Assembly: GCF_002090155.1 (NCBI RefSeq)
Contig: NZ_BBRM01000002.1
Location: 682,001 to 746,000 of the forward strand
Source of the DNA: Demequina sp. NBRC 110056
GTDB taxonomy: Bacteria > Actinomycetota > Actinomycetes > Actinomycetales > Demequinaceae
Direction of reading: 5' to 3'
DNA: 64,000 bases
This document shows, one piece after another, positions 28,460-37,554 of this stretch. The translations under genes were made by a program, and so were the position numbers. Each line of letters begins with the position of its first letter. Positions within the stretch are counted from its first letter, which is position 1. Under the pieces are notes generated by a model. It saw nothing but the letters and a program-made list of their open reading frames with translations, searched no databases and was not told the DNA's origin.

Positions 28460-28909
28460 TCAGAGCATGCCCGCCAGGACGTAGAGGATGATGGCGCCTG
28501 CGATCGTGTTGACGATGGGCAGCGCCATGCGCACCGCGCGCGGCATCTGCGGGTTCTTGACCGCGAATACGTTCATGAAGAACAGGATCAGCGCGAGGAT
28601 CATCCCCGGGAACCCGAACACGACCAGCACCAGCGGCAGGAACATCAGGATCTTCTCTGCCAGGGAGGCGTGGCCGCCCATCTGGTAGACGTCCTGGCCG
28701 TCCATCACGAGCTTCTGGAAGCCCGGCAGGATGCCGCGCGACTCGAGCTTGCCGGTGGAGCCGTTGCGCATCGGGATGGGCCAGTGGCCCTTCGCGCGCT
28801 TGATGGGCTGCCCGTCGATGAGCACCTTGTAGAAGACGCCGTCCGCGCCCTCGAGCGCCACGTTGCCGCGCGCGCCGGCGATGTCCAGTGCGACCGTGTT
28901 GTCAGCCAT
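28460..28909 (-). CDS. Membrane protein of unknown function
   Basis: A 149-aa protein: a soluble N-terminal half (VFYKVLIDGQPIKRAKGHWP) and two to three membrane helices in the C-terminal half (about 87-112 and 125-147). I do not recognise the family. GAGAGGGAAC lies before the ATG, and TAGGGT (28934-28939) is a plausible -10. Only 10 bp separate its stop from the convergent SRPBCC gene. Confidence 0.65.
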   Translation of the reverse strand: MADNTVALDIAGARGNVALEGADGVFYKVLIDGQPIKRAKGHWPIPMRNGSTGKLESRGILPGFQKLVMDGQDVYQMGGHASLAEKILMFLPLVLVVFGFPGMILALILFFMNVFAVKNPQMPRAVRMALPIVNTIAGAIILYVLAGML

Positions 28910-28950
28910 CAGTTCCCTCTCGATCCAGGCGGCACCCTAGCATCGCCGGA

Positions 28951-30522
28951 TTACGCGCCGTAGACGCGGCCCTTGCCCTCGCGCTTGCCGGCGACCAGCG
29001 CATCGTCCGCCCGGCCCATGAGCCCGTCGAGCCCGTCCTCGCTCACGGTCGTGGCGTAACCAGCGGTGACGCCCACCTCCTCGCCCCCGAAGACGCGCGT
29101 GTTGAGGGCGTGCTCGATGTGGTCGCGCATGCGGGCGACGACGTCGAAGGGCTCGTCGTTGCGGCGCAGCACCAGGACCGCGACGAACTCGTCGCCGCCG
29201 GTGCGCGCCGCGAGGTCGCCGGCGCGCACGTTCTCGCGCAGCGCCAGCGCCACCGTCTCGAGCGCATGGTCGCCCGCCTCGTGACCATAGGTGTCGTTGA
29301 GCAGCTTGAAGTTGTCGAGGTCGAAGGCCACCGCGAGCACCCGGTCGCCTCGTGCCGCCGCCTTCTCCACCAGCGCAGAGCCGCGGCGCAGCAGCTCGTG
29401 GCGGTTCGCGAGCCCCGTGAGCTGGTCCGTCGCGGCGCGGTCGCGCATCGCGCGCAGCGGGCGCCACACGCGCAGCGCGAGCAGGAGCGCGCCGATCGCG
29501 ATGACCAGCGAGAACAGCGTGATCGCCACGACCGTCGCGGTGAGGCGGTCGAGGCCCGGCGACAGGTCGCCCTCGTCGGCCTCGATCTCGAGGATCCAGT
29601 CGAGGTCCTCGTCGGCCTCGAACGCTCGCGTGAGGAAGATGCGGTCGCCCTGCACGTCGTAGCGGGTCTCCCCCGCACCCAGGTCGTCGGCGGGAGTCGT
29701 GAGCCCGAGGTCGTCGGCCGTGAGCACGCGGCCCTCGGCGTCGACCGTCTCCTGCAGCAGCTCGAGCGCCTCGGGCGGCGCCGCGACGATCGCTCCCGAC
29801 GGCGCGAGCACGTATGCCCGCGCACCGTCGCCGATGGGCAGGTCCGCGAGCACCTGGCTGAGGCTCGTCAGCTCGAGGTCCGCGCCGACGAGCGCGACGA
29901 GGTCGTTGCCCACCTCGGCCGAGCGGGTCGCCGACACGAGGCCCTCGCCCCCGCCGAACTACACGTACGGATCCGTCCACTGCGTCCCGCCGCCCGCGCT
30001 GCCCTGCAGGTACCAGGGCCGCTCACGCGGGTCGTAGTCCACCACCTGCTCGGTCTCGCCCAGCAGCTTGAAGCGCGCGTCGTAGTCGCGCAGCACCGTC
30101 GCCTCGCCGGGACCCGCGCCGATCTGCACGTCGAAGCCGCTGCCATCACGCCGCACCACGAGGTACGAGCCGTCGGGCCGGCCCACGTAGATCGCGCGCA
30201 CCGACGGCTCGCGCACGAGGCGCTGGTAGATGGACCCGAGGAGCTCGGTGGTCTCGATCTCCGGCGTGCGCTGGATCTGCGCCGTCGTGCCGTCGACGAC
30301 GTCGCGGGCTGCCTCCGCGTAGCGAGCCACCCGCTCGGCGGTGAGGTCGCCCACATAGCTGAACGTGTCCCGCGCCGCGTCCTCCGACAGCCGCGTCGCG
30401 GCGATCCCCGCGGCCACCGTCGTCACCATCTGCAGCACGAGGATGCCGACCACCATCGCGGCAGCGATGAGGAAGCCGCGAGAGCGGCTGAGACGCCGCA
30501 GGCGACTCACAGCAGGGGACAT
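28951..30522 (-). pseudogene. Membrane diguanylate cyclase (dCache-GGDEF) interrupted by an amber codon
   Basis: Both parts are in one frame, separated by a single TAG at 29959-29961. The 5' part (187 aa) has a membrane helix (about 15-37) and most of an extracytoplasmic dCache sensor ending WTDPYV. The 3' part continues FGGGEG..VSATR, has a second membrane helix (VVAITLFSLVIAIGALLLAL) and a full GGDEF domain with DQLTGLANR, RTGGDEF and an upstream RxxD inhibitory site (RAGD). In dCache proteins the block after DPYV continues without a break, so a Trp or Tyr codon has probably mutated. TAAAGT lies 6 nt before ATG 30522. It is a pseudogene unless the stop is read through or is a sequencing error; re-initiation downstream would give a sensor-less protein. 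Confidence 0.85.
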
Positions 30523-30700
30523 ACGTCGACTTTACGGAGCGCGGGGGCCGCTCTCAGGACGATTCTGAGTGGAGTTGGTCACGAAGGGGCCGGTTTCACG
30601 TCCTCCGGGACGCCCGCGAACGGGCCGCAGCAGCGCCGATGCGCTCGCTAGGGTGCGCTCGTGGGCGTCACGAGCCGGTGTCGTCAGGAACGCTGCGGCG

Positions 30701-31537
30701 TCAGGAACGCTGGGCCGCGGCCGAGGCGTAGAGGCACACCGAGGCGGCGGTCGCGAGGTTGAGGCTCTCGGCGCGGCCGTAGATGGGGATCCGGACGACG
30801 GTGTCGACGAGCGCGAGGTCGTCCTCGGCGAGGCCCCACGCCTCGTTGCCGAACACCCACGCCGTGGGTCCGCCCAGCGAAGCGCCGCCGGCGCCCTCGC
30901 CGCCCAGCTCCACGGTGCCCGAGCCGTCCGCTGCGAGCAGCGTCAGCCCCGCCTCGCTCAGCGCGATGCAGGCGTCCGCCAGCGGCGCCCTCGCGATGGG
31001 CAGGTGGAACAGGCTCCCCGCGGTCGAGCGCACCACCTTGGGGTTGGTGATGTCCACGCTGTCGCCCGCGAGCACCACGGCGTCGGCTCCCGCAGCATCC
31101 GCGGCCCGGATGACCGTGCCGGCGTTGCCGGGGTCACGCACGTTGCTCAGCACGGCGACGAGCCGCGGCTTCGCGGCGACGATGTCGTCGAGCGACGCTC
31201 CGGCGGTCTCGACCACGGCGAGGATGCCCTGGGAGTCCACGCTCATCGCGGCGACCACCTCGTCCGTCGCGAGGTGCACCCACAGCTCGGCTGCGAGGGC
31301 ATCGGCGACGATCTGCGGGTGCTTGGCGAGCGCATCGGCGCTCAGGTAGACGTCCCGGACACGCTCGGGCGCGAAGGCGACCGCCTCGCGGACCCCCTGC
31401 GGCCCCTCGACCAGGAACTGGCCGGCCCGGGAACGCGCAGGACGCCCCGACAGGGCCGCGACCTTCCTCACTCGCTCCGCTCTCGGGTTGGAGAGCGTGA
31501 CCGTGAGGTCGTCGGGCCCCGTGGGGCGTCCTGTCAT
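30701..31537 (-). CDS. TrmH/SpoU-family RNA 2'-O-methyltransferase
   Basis: A 278-aa SPOUT methyltransferase. An N-terminal L30e-like substrate-binding domain (GQFLVEGPQGVREAV) is followed by the knotted domain with VLSNVRDPGNAGTVIRAADA, VFGNEAWGL and the C-terminal IPIYGRAESLNLATAASVCL (motif 3). It acts on 23S rRNA or tRNA; position after rplT fits the TsnR/RlmB-type genes common in this operon. The last codons lie in a 17-bp tandem duplication (30683-30712). It starts 10 bp after the rplT stop and is likely co-transcribed. Confidence 0.9.
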   Translation of the reverse strand: MTGRPTGPDDLTVTLSNPRAERVRKVAALSGRPARSRAGQFLVEGPQGVREAVAFAPERVRDVYLSADALAKHPQIVADALAAELWVHLATDEVVAAMSVDSQGILAVVETAGASLDDIVAAKPRLVAVLSNVRDPGNAGTVIRAADAAGADAVVLAGDSVDITNPKVVRSTAGSLFHLPIARAPLADACIALSEAGLTLLAADGSGTVELGGEGAGGASLGGPTAWVFGNEAWGLAEDDLALVDTVVRIPIYGRAESLNLATAASVCLYASAAAQRS

Positions 31538-31547
31538 GCTGCGAGAC

Positions 31548-31928
31548 TTACGCGGCGGGCGCGTTCACGTCCTCGGGGAGCGCCTTCTTGGCGGTCTCCA
31601 CGAGGGCGGCGAAGGCGGCCTCGTCGTTCACCGCGAGCTCGGCGAGCATGCGGCGGTCCACCTCGATCTCAGCGGCCTTGAGGCCCTGGATGAAGCGATT
31701 GTAGGTGATGCCGTTCGCGCGAGCGGCGGCGTTGATGCGCTGGATCCACAGCTTGCGGAAGTCGCCCTTGCGCTTGCGACGGTCGTTGTAGCTGTAGACC
31801 ATCGAGTGGGTGACCTGCTCCTTCGCCTTGCGGTAAAGGCGCGAGCGCTGGCCACGGTAACCGTGGGCCCGCTCGAGGGTGCTGCGGCGCTTCTTCTGGG
31901 CGTTGACTGCCCGCTTGACGCGTGCCAT
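31548..31928 (-). CDS. rplT: 50S ribosomal protein L20
   Basis: A 126-aa L20 with the highly conserved N-terminus [47 protein letters not shown] and [18 protein letters not shown]. It binds 23S rRNA early in 50S assembly. Slightly longer than the usual 117-120 aa through an Ala/Pro tail. Third gene of infC-rpmI-rplT. Confidence 0.97.
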   Translation of the reverse strand: MARVKRAVNAQKKRRSTLERAHGYRGQRSRLYRKAKEQVTHSMVYSYNDRRKRKGDFRKLWIQRINAAARANGITYNRFIQGLKAAEIEVDRRMLAELAVNDEAAFAALVETAKKALPEDVNAPAA

Positions 31929-31963
31929 GTTTCTTACTCCTTGTTACGTGTGTACGCGGGCGC

Positions 31964-32158
31964 TTACTTGCCCAGCAGCTTCTTGACCTTCTTGGAGTCC
32001 GCGTCCGACAGGATCGCGTCCTGCGCCACACGGCGCTTGCGCGAGGACGTCTTCTCCTCGAACTTGTGCACGTTCATCGCGTGCGCGTGCTTCACCTTGC
32101 CGGTGCCGGTGAGCTTGAAGCGCTTCTTGGCGCCCGAGTGGGTCTTGTTCTTCGGCAT
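31964..32158 (-). CDS. rpmI: 50S ribosomal protein L35
   Basis: A 64-aa L35: MPKNKTHSGAKKRFKLTGTG, HAHAMNVHKFEEKTSSRKRR, ending KKVKKLLGK, the normal length and sequence pattern. Lies 50 bp after infC and 35 bp before rplT. Confidence 0.97.
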   Translation of the reverse strand: MPKNKTHSGAKKRFKLTGTGKVKHAHAMNVHKFEEKTSSRKRRVAQDAILSDADSKKVKKLLGK

Positions 32159-32208
32159 GACTGCCCTTCCTTGCGTTCTGCGCGTCCCGGTGGGGACGTG
32201 CGGGTCTG

Positions 32209-32862
32209 TTACTCGGACTCTGCTTCGTCCGAAGCGGGCTCTCCGCCCGACGTCTGCTTGGCCGTCTGGGCAGCCGCACGCTCGGCGCGCTCGGCCTTGC
32301 CGGCCGCCCTGCGCTCCTCGCGAGCCTTGCGCTGCTCCTCCTTGGCCTCCGCCTTCTTCTTCAGCGGGCCGAGGACGAGGGACATGTTGCGGCCCTCCTG
32401 AGACGGCATGTTCTCGACGATGCCGTACTCCTGCAGCTCGTCGGCCAGCTTCAGCAGCAAGCGACGGCCCATCTCGGGACGCGACTGCTCACGACCGCGG
32501 AACATGATCGTGACCTTGACCTTGTCGCCGCCCTTGAGGAAGCGGATGACGTGGCCCTTCTTGGTCTCGTAGTCGTGCTCATCGATCTTGAGGCGGAAAC
32601 GCATCTCCTTGACCTCGGTGTTCGCCTGGTTGCGACGGGCCTCGCGAGCCTTCACCGCCTCCTCGTACCTGAACTTTCCGTAGTCCATGAGCTTGACGAC
32701 AGGGGGACGCGAGTTGGGCGCGACCTCGACGAGGTCGAGATCCGCTTCCTGCGCCAGACGGGTAGCGTCCTCGATGCGGACGATCCCCACCTGCTCGCCG
32801 TTGGGGCCCACCAGGCGGACCTCAGGGACGCGGATGCGATCGTTGATACGGGGCTCGTTGAT
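32209..32862 (-). CDS. infC: Translation initiation factor IF-3, probable ATC start
   Basis: A 217-aa IF-3. The N-domain ([40 protein letters not shown]) and C-domain ([32 protein letters not shown]) are intact, followed by a Lys/Ala/Glu-rich tail of about 40 residues. No ATG, GTG or TTG is available at the family start; GAAGGAG lies 6 nt before an ATC codon at 32862, so ATC is the likely start, as with the AUU start that lets E. coli IF-3 autoregulate. The nearest in-frame ATG (32970) would add 36 unrelated residues. Divergent from the DUF1844 gene. Confidence 0.93.
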   Translation of the reverse strand: MNEPRINDRIRVPEVRLVGPNGEQVGIVRIEDATRLAQEADLDLVEVAPNSRPPVVKLMDYGKFRYEEAVKAREARRNQANTEVKEMRFRLKIDEHDYETKKGHVIRFLKGGDKVKVTIMFRGREQSRPEMGRRLLLKLADELQEYGIVENMPSQEGRNMSLVLGPLKKKAEAKEEQRKAREERRAAGKAERAERAAAQTAKQTSGGEPASDEAESE

Positions 32863-33084
32863 GAGTGGCTCCTTCTCGTCGTCTTCTCTCCGACGGGCAA
32901 GGAAAAAGGCCCCTACCCGAACGCGAGCAGAGGCCACCGAGGCTTCGGATCCTCCCCATGCCTGAAGCACGGCGAGAGCCGAGACCTGAACCCTGGCCCA
33001 TCAGTTTGGCCCTAGGGTGGGAGGTGGACTCCACTTGCGCGCCGGAGAGCGATCCCCGGCCGGTCAGTCATCAAGGATAGCAGA

Positions 33085-33456
33085 ATGAGCGAATCTTCAC
33101 CGGAATCGGGCGCGCAGGCGTTCCGCGAGGCCTCCGAAGCGGCCGCGCGCGACCTTGCGGACGTCAGCTCCGTGGAACTTATCACCACCGTAAGCGTTCA
33201 TCTCTTGAGCGCTGCCGCGCTCAGGTGCGGACTGGCCGAGGACGGCGAGGACCACAAGGACCTCGACGAGGCGCGCGCGCTCATCAACGCGCTCGCCGGG
33301 CTCGTCACGGCCTCCGCGCCCGATCTCGGCAACACACACGCGCGCTCGCTTCGTGACGGGTTGCGAAGCGTACAGTTGGCGTTCCGGGAGGCCTCGGTCT
33401 TCCCGGATCCCCCGGGCGAAGGTCCGGGCGAGAAGTACACGGGGGCAGTCACCTAG
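33085..33456 (+). CDS. DUF1844-domain protein
   Basis: A 123-aa protein with the DUF1844 core DVSSVELITTVSVHLLSAAA..CGL and DLDEARALINALAGLVTASA. Commonly found next to infC in actinobacteria; function unknown. AAGGA lies 7 nt before ATG 33085. Its TAG is followed directly by the ATG of the next gene, so the three rightward genes to 35237 form one operon. Confidence 0.85.
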   Translation: MSESSPESGAQAFREASEAAARDLADVSSVELITTVSVHLLSAAALRCGLAEDGEDHKDLDEARALINALAGLVTASAPDLGNTHARSLRDGLRSVQLAFREASVFPDPPGEGPGEKYTGAVT

Positions 33457-34506
33457 ATGAGCACGGGGACGGGATCGACCGACGAGCGCACCGACGCTCG
33501 CGCGACCGATGCGGACGCGGCCGACGCGTCCACCGAGACGTCCCCTGCCGAGGCCGACGAGACTCGCGTCGACGGCGCCGATGCGCGTGCCGAGTCGAGC
33601 GGCGACGTCGCCGACGACGCCCCCGCGAGTGACGTGGCAGACCCGGCCGACGCGCCCGAGTCTGCCGATGTGACTGAGCCCGCCGACTCGGCCACCGACT
33701 CCCCCGCTGACGCGGACGAGCCCGAGGTGACGAGCGCATCGGCGCTGCGAGAGGACGGCGTCGACGCGGACGCCGAGGACCTCGACGACGAGTACGACGC
33801 CGAGACCGAGTCCGACGCGTCCGAGGCCGACGAGGACGAGCCGGCCGAGACCACCCCGGTCGCCGCCGCCACCGCGGGCCCGCTGACCGACGACGGCGTG
33901 CCGCATCGGCGCCGCCGCTCCGACCCGCCGCCGGCCGTCTACAACTACGCGGAGGGCGAGCGTCGCCACCGCGACGACCACCGCCGCCGATCGCGCCGAG
34001 GCGCGGGCTGGATCGCCGCCTCGATCGTGCTGTTCCTCCTGCTGGGCGTGTCCGTCGCGCTCAACTGGCACCTGTGGCACACCACGGAGGCGTGGGAGGC
34101 GCGCGCCGACGAGCTGACCGCGATCAACTACGACCTGGGCTCGCGGCTGTCCGCCGAGCAGGCCACGACCATGCAGCTCGAGTCCGAGATCGACCTGGTG
34201 AGCCAGCAGCTCGCGACGTCCAACCAGCGCGTCATCGAGCTGAGCGCCGAGTCCGCGAGCGCCATCGACGAGTCGGCCTTCGCCGACCAGCAGATCGAGC
34301 TGCTCACCGGCCACCTCACGACCGCGACCTCGACCGCGACGTCGCTGCAGCGTTGCGTCGACGGCCAGCAGCAGCTCACCGAGTACCTGCACACCCCCGA
34401 CGAGTACGACCCCGACGAGCTCGCGGACTTCGAGGACAGCGTCAACGAGCTGTGCGCGACGGCTGAGCGCAACCAGCAGCGGATGCTCGCGGAGCTCGCC
34501 GAGTGA
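33457..34506 (+). CDS. Acidic single-pass membrane protein with coiled coil
   Basis: A 349-aa protein. Residues 1-150 are an extremely acidic, Asp/Ala/Glu-rich disordered region; a basic patch (RRRRSDPPP, HRDDHRRRSRRG) precedes one membrane helix (about 185-207), and an extracytoplasmic coiled coil follows (DELTAINYDLGSRLSAEQAT onward). Function unknown. Coupling with the downstream lipoprotein protease (4-bp GTGA overlap) suggests an envelope role. The iterated motif encodes parts of the disordered region (DADAR, SASAL). Confidence 0.75.
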   Translation: MSTGTGSTDERTDARATDADAADASTETSPAEADETRVDGADARAESSGDVADDAPASDVADPADAPESADVTEPADSATDSPADADEPEVTSASALREDGVDADAEDLDDEYDAETESDASEADEDEPAETTPVAAATAGPLTDDGVPHRRRRSDPPPAVYNYAEGERRHRDDHRRRSRRGAGWIAASIVLFLLLGVSVALNWHLWHTTEAWEARADELTAINYDLGSRLSAEQATTMQLESEIDLVSQQLATSNQRVIELSAESASAIDESAFADQQIELLTGHLTTATSTATSLQRCVDGQQQLTEYLHTPDEYDPDELADFEDSVNELCATAERNQQRMLAELAE

Positions 34507-35237
34507 GGCGCGCGCTCGCCCTCGCGGCGGCCGCCGCGCTGACCCTGACCGGGTGCTCGGCGCTGCCGGCCGGTCCCGCGCCGATGCCGTCGGATTGGGT
34601 CCCCGAGCCGACCGCGACTCCCGTCGCCCAGAACGTCGGCCTCTCCCCCGACGGGTTCACGGCCGCGCAGCGCATGACGCTGCGCGTGCGCAACATCGGC
34701 TGCGGCTTCATCAAGACCGGCACCGGCTTCGCGCTCGACGCGTTCACGCTGGTCACCAACCGTCACGTCATCGAGAACTCGCGCGACATCCAGGTGTCGA
34801 CGCACGACGGCCGCGTCATCGAGGCCACCGCAGCGTCCTCGACCACCGTCGCGGACATCGCCATCATCACCACCACCGAGCCCCTGGGCGGCGCCTTCGC
34901 GGCGCGCGCGACCGAGGACCCCGTCGAGGGCGACGTCATCACCGTGGTGGGCTACCCCGGCGGCGGCAAGCTCACCACCGTGTCGGGCGTCGTGCTCGGC
35001 GCGGTGCCCGACCCCGTCGAGGACGGCGGCGCCGTGGACACGGTCCTCGCGACCACCGCGCAGGTGCAGCCCGGCTCCTCCGGCTCGCCCGTGCTCAGCG
35101 ACGAGGGCGAGGTCGTGGGCGTCGTCTACGCGAAGAACGAGACCCAGAGCTTCATCGTCCCGGTGTCGATGCTCAACACGCTGCTCGCGCAGCCGTCGCT
35201 GCTGGTGCCGGACTCGCTGGAGTGCACGACGTCCTGA
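34503..35237 (+). CDS. Trypsin-like serine protease lipoprotein
   Basis: A 244-aa S1-type peptidase. The signal peptide ends in a lipobox LTLTGC (Cys near 18). The triad is visible as His in VTNRHVIEN, Asp in TVADIAII and Ser in QPGSSGSPVL. No PDZ domain follows, so it is a compact HtrA-core-like enzyme at the cell surface. GTG 34503 overlaps the preceding stop by 4 bp. Confidence 0.85.
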   Translation: MRRALALAAAAALTLTGCSALPAGPAPMPSDWVPEPTATPVAQNVGLSPDGFTAAQRMTLRVRNIGCGFIKTGTGFALDAFTLVTNRHVIENSRDIQVSTHDGRVIEATAASSTTVADIAIITTTEPLGGAFAARATEDPVEGDVITVVGYPGGGKLTTVSGVVLGAVPDPVEDGGAVDTVLATTAQVQPGSSGSPVLSDEGEVVGVVYAKNETQSFIVPVSMLNTLLAQPSLLVPDSLECTTS

Positions 35238-35276
35238 CGCGACGCCTGCGGCCCGCTCTCTGAGATCCCCCGCCGC

Positions 35277-36005
35277 CTAGGACGCGGTCGTGAGCTTGAG
35301 CTCGAGGGTGTCGACCCGCTGAGCCACCACGTCCGAGTGCGCGAGCTCGCGCTGGACGCGCTCGACCACCGAGTCGAGCTCGGGCTGCGTCAGCCCCGGC
35401 GCGATGCTGAGCACGATGGAGATCTCCGCGCCGGCGCCCGCGACGGCCTCGACGGCCTTGAGAGCGCTGTCGGTGGTGACGGCGTTCGCGACGGCCTCGC
35501 GCACCTCGTCGACGACGGTGCCGTCGACCACCGCGGGGCGCCACGCCTCCCCCTGGCCGATGGCCCACACCGCCGGGCGCGGGACGAGGATCGTCTCCAT
35601 GCCCGGGTTGATGACGAGGCTCGACCAGCCCTCGGCGACGGCAGCGAGCGCGGCGCGGGGCCCCTCCGCCGGGATGGGTCGGGCCTTGTCGTTCCAGGCC
35701 TTCATCGCGTCGACGTCGGTGAACACGGGCAGCGCGGCGCGGCCGTCGGGCATCTGGACCGCGACCACGCCGGTCGACGCGATCTCGTCCTTCTCGACGC
35801 CGTGCGCGCCCATGACGCGGCGCTCGCCGCTGGCCAGCACGGGAATCAGCACGCGCGCGTAGGCGAGCGCGTCGACCACGTCGGCCAGCGGTGCCTTCCC
35901 GTGGGAGTGGCGGATCAGCGCCTGGGCGAGGTGCGCATCGGCGCTCCCGTCGTCGTCCGCGAAGATCGACTCGGGAATCTCCTTGGCAGGCTCGCCGTCG
36001 CTCAT
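35277..36005 (-). CDS. SseB-family protein
   Basis: A 242-aa protein with an N-terminal SseB domain (ARVLIPVLASGE, ALPVFTDVDAMKAWNDKARP, SLVINPG) and a C-terminal segment (LKAVEAVAGAGAEISIVLSI) as in actinobacterial SseB proteins. Function unclear in this phylum. TAGCAT lies 7 nt before ATG 36005 (leaderless). It lies downstream of hisA in the same direction but a 106-bp repeat element separates them. Confidence 0.85.
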   Translation of the reverse strand: MSDGEPAKEIPESIFADDDGSADAHLAQALIRHSHGKAPLADVVDALAYARVLIPVLASGERRVMGAHGVEKDEIASTGVVAVQMPDGRAALPVFTDVDAMKAWNDKARPIPAEGPRAALAAVAEGWSSLVINPGMETILVPRPAVWAIGQGEAWRPAVVDGTVVDEVREAVANAVTTDSALKAVEAVAGAGAEISIVLSIAPGLTQPELDSVVERVQRELAHSDVVAQRVDTLELKLTTAS

Positions 36006-36051
36006 GGTTCCGATGCTACGTGCTCGGGGTGACGCCGGAACGCTCGTGTGG

Positions 36052-36157
36052 CGTACTCGTCAACACACACTTGGGACGCATGGTGCTCACGGGGCGCATG
36101 GGTAGTCACCGTGGCCACTCAGGTCACATCCGTCACCGCTGTGTATTGAGCGGCCCG
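36052..36157. mobile_element. 106-bp MITE-like element, copy B (degenerate)
   Basis: The right end GCTGTGTATTGAGCGGCCCG (36138-36157) matches copy A's right end at 17 of 20 positions; the left end CGTACTCGTCAACACACACT (36052-36071) pairs with it imperfectly. The length is exactly that of copy A (57024-57129), and the interiors are alignable. It occupies the space between hisA and the SseB gene. Confidence 0.7.
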
Positions 36158-36174
36158 CCGCGCTTGGGCCGAGG

Positions 36175-36912
36175 TCAGGGACGGCCGGCGACGTCGAGCG
36201 CCTGCGGCAGCGTGAAGTTGCCGTTGTAGAGCGCCTTGCCCACGATCGCGCCCTCCACGCCCACGCCCGCGAGGGTGCGGATCGCGGCGATGTCCTCGAG
36301 CGAGCTCACGCCGCCCGACGCGACCACGGGGCGGTCGGTCGCCTCGCACACCTGAGCGAGCAGCTCGAGGTTGGGGCCCGACAGCATGCCGTCCTTCTTG
36401 ACGTCGGTGACGACGTAGCGCGCGCAGCCCTCGGCGTCGAGGCGCGCCAGCACGTCCCACAGGTCGCCGCCGTCGCGGGTCCAGCCGCGGCCCGACAGCG
36501 TGGTGCCGCGCACGTCGAGGCCCACCGCGACGCGGTCGCCGTGCTTGGCGATCGCCGCCCGGGTCCACTCGGGGTTCTCGAGGGCGGCGGTGCCGATGTT
36601 GACGCGCGCGCAGCCGGTCGCGAGCGCCCGCTCGAGCGACTCATCGTCGCGGATGCCGCCGCTCATCTCGACCTTGATGTCGACCGACTTCACGACCGCC
36701 TCGAGCAGCGCCGAGTTCTCGCCGCGCCCGAACGCCGCGTCGAGGTCCACGAGGTGGATCCACTCCGCGCCGCCGTCGACCCAGTCCTGCGCCGCGGACA
36801 GCGGGTCGCCGTAGCCGGTCTCCGAGCCGGCCTCGCCCTGCGTGAGGCGGACGGCCTGGCCATCGGCGACGTCGACGGCGGGAAGGAGCTCGAGGCGCGG
36901 GGAGTCGGTCAT
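36175..36912 (-). CDS. hisA: Phosphoribosyl isomerase A (HisA/PriA)
   Basis: A 245-aa (beta-alpha)8 enzyme that isomerises ProFAR in histidine synthesis; actinobacterial PriA also handles the TrpF substrate PRA. Catalytic Asp residues are in [10 protein letters not shown] and TDVKKDGML; phosphate-binding loops appear as [18 protein letters not shown] and [11 protein letters not shown]. No separate trpF is in the window. ATG 36912 fits the family. Transcribed leftward; the hisH end lies about 1.8 kb away across the inserted CmtR/CDF pair. Confidence 0.94.
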   Translation of the reverse strand: MTDSPRLELLPAVDVADGQAVRLTQGEAGSETGYGDPLSAAQDWVDGGAEWIHLVDLDAAFGRGENSALLEAVVKSVDIKVEMSGGIRDDESLERALATGCARVNIGTAALENPEWTRAAIAKHGDRVAVGLDVRGTTLSGRGWTRDGGDLWDVLARLDAEGCARYVVTDVKKDGMLSGPNLELLAQVCEATDRPVVASGGVSSLEDIAAIRTLAGVGVEGAIVGKALYNGNFTLPQALDVAGRP

Positions 36913-37065
36913 GGTCTCGCTTTCGTGTCGTGGCCAGGCGGGAGGTGCGGGGTTCGCAGCGCCGATGCGCGGGCTGGGTCCGCGGGCTGCCTCACCTGGC
37001 GAGGCGGGCACCAGGCTACCGCGCGCGGTGCGCTGCGGCGACGAGCCCGACCGTGACAGTACAGC

Positions 37066-37080
37066 GTTCAATGTATTAAC
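37066..37080. promoter_or_regulatory. Candidate CmtR operator
   Basis: GTTCAATGTATTAAC is an imperfect inverted repeat (outer GTT/AAC pairs) directly abutting the regulator's GTG. CAATGT within it ends 6 nt before the GTG and could be the -10, so binding would block transcription. Autoregulation is inferred from the ArsR family. Confidence 0.5.
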
Positions 37081-37554
37081 GTGGAAAGCATGACCTCGAC
37101 CCCGCCCTCCCCTGTCACGGTCCAGCGCGCCCCCGCCCGCGCATCGGCGCTGCAGGAGGCGCTGCCGGGCGCCGCCCCGGCGTCCCCGGCGCCCGCAGAC
37201 CTGACGGCCGAGCCGCGCGACCACGTCCAGTGCGCGCATCCCGAGCACACCCGCGCGGTGGCGCACGTGGGCCACGCGCTGTCCGACCCCACGCGCGCCG
37301 CGATCCTGCTCGCGCTGCGCCACGGCAGCCACTGCCCGGCAGACCTGGCCGCCGAGCTCGACGTGAGCCGTCAGTCGATGTCGAACCACCTCACCTGCCT
37401 GCGCGGCTGCGGCCTCGTGCGCGCCGAGAAGCGCGGCCGCCACGCCCACTACTCGCTCGCCGACGCGTCCATCGCGACGCCGCTCGACGCGCTGCTCGCG
37501 GTGACCTTCACGCTCGACCCCACCTGCTGCGACGGCGAGGAGTGCACCTGCTGA
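37081..37554 (+). CDS. cmtR: ArsR-family metal sensor, CmtR-like
   Basis: A 157-aa winged-helix repressor. The HTH ([20 protein letters not shown], about 100-119) continues into [20 protein letters not shown], with the CxxxC pair that binds Cd/Pb in mycobacterial CmtR, and the C-terminus is Cys-rich ([12 protein letters not shown]), supplying the further ligand. The N-terminal 45 residues are an Ala/Pro-rich extension. GTG 37081 is preferred as a leaderless start; ATG 37090 is the alternative. The stop overlaps the exporter start (TGATG). Confidence 0.82.
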   Translation: MESMTSTPPSPVTVQRAPARASALQEALPGAAPASPAPADLTAEPRDHVQCAHPEHTRAVAHVGHALSDPTRAAILLALRHGSHCPADLAAELDVSRQSMSNHLTCLRGCGLVRAEKRGRHAHYSLADASIATPLDALLAVTFTLDPTCCDGEECTC

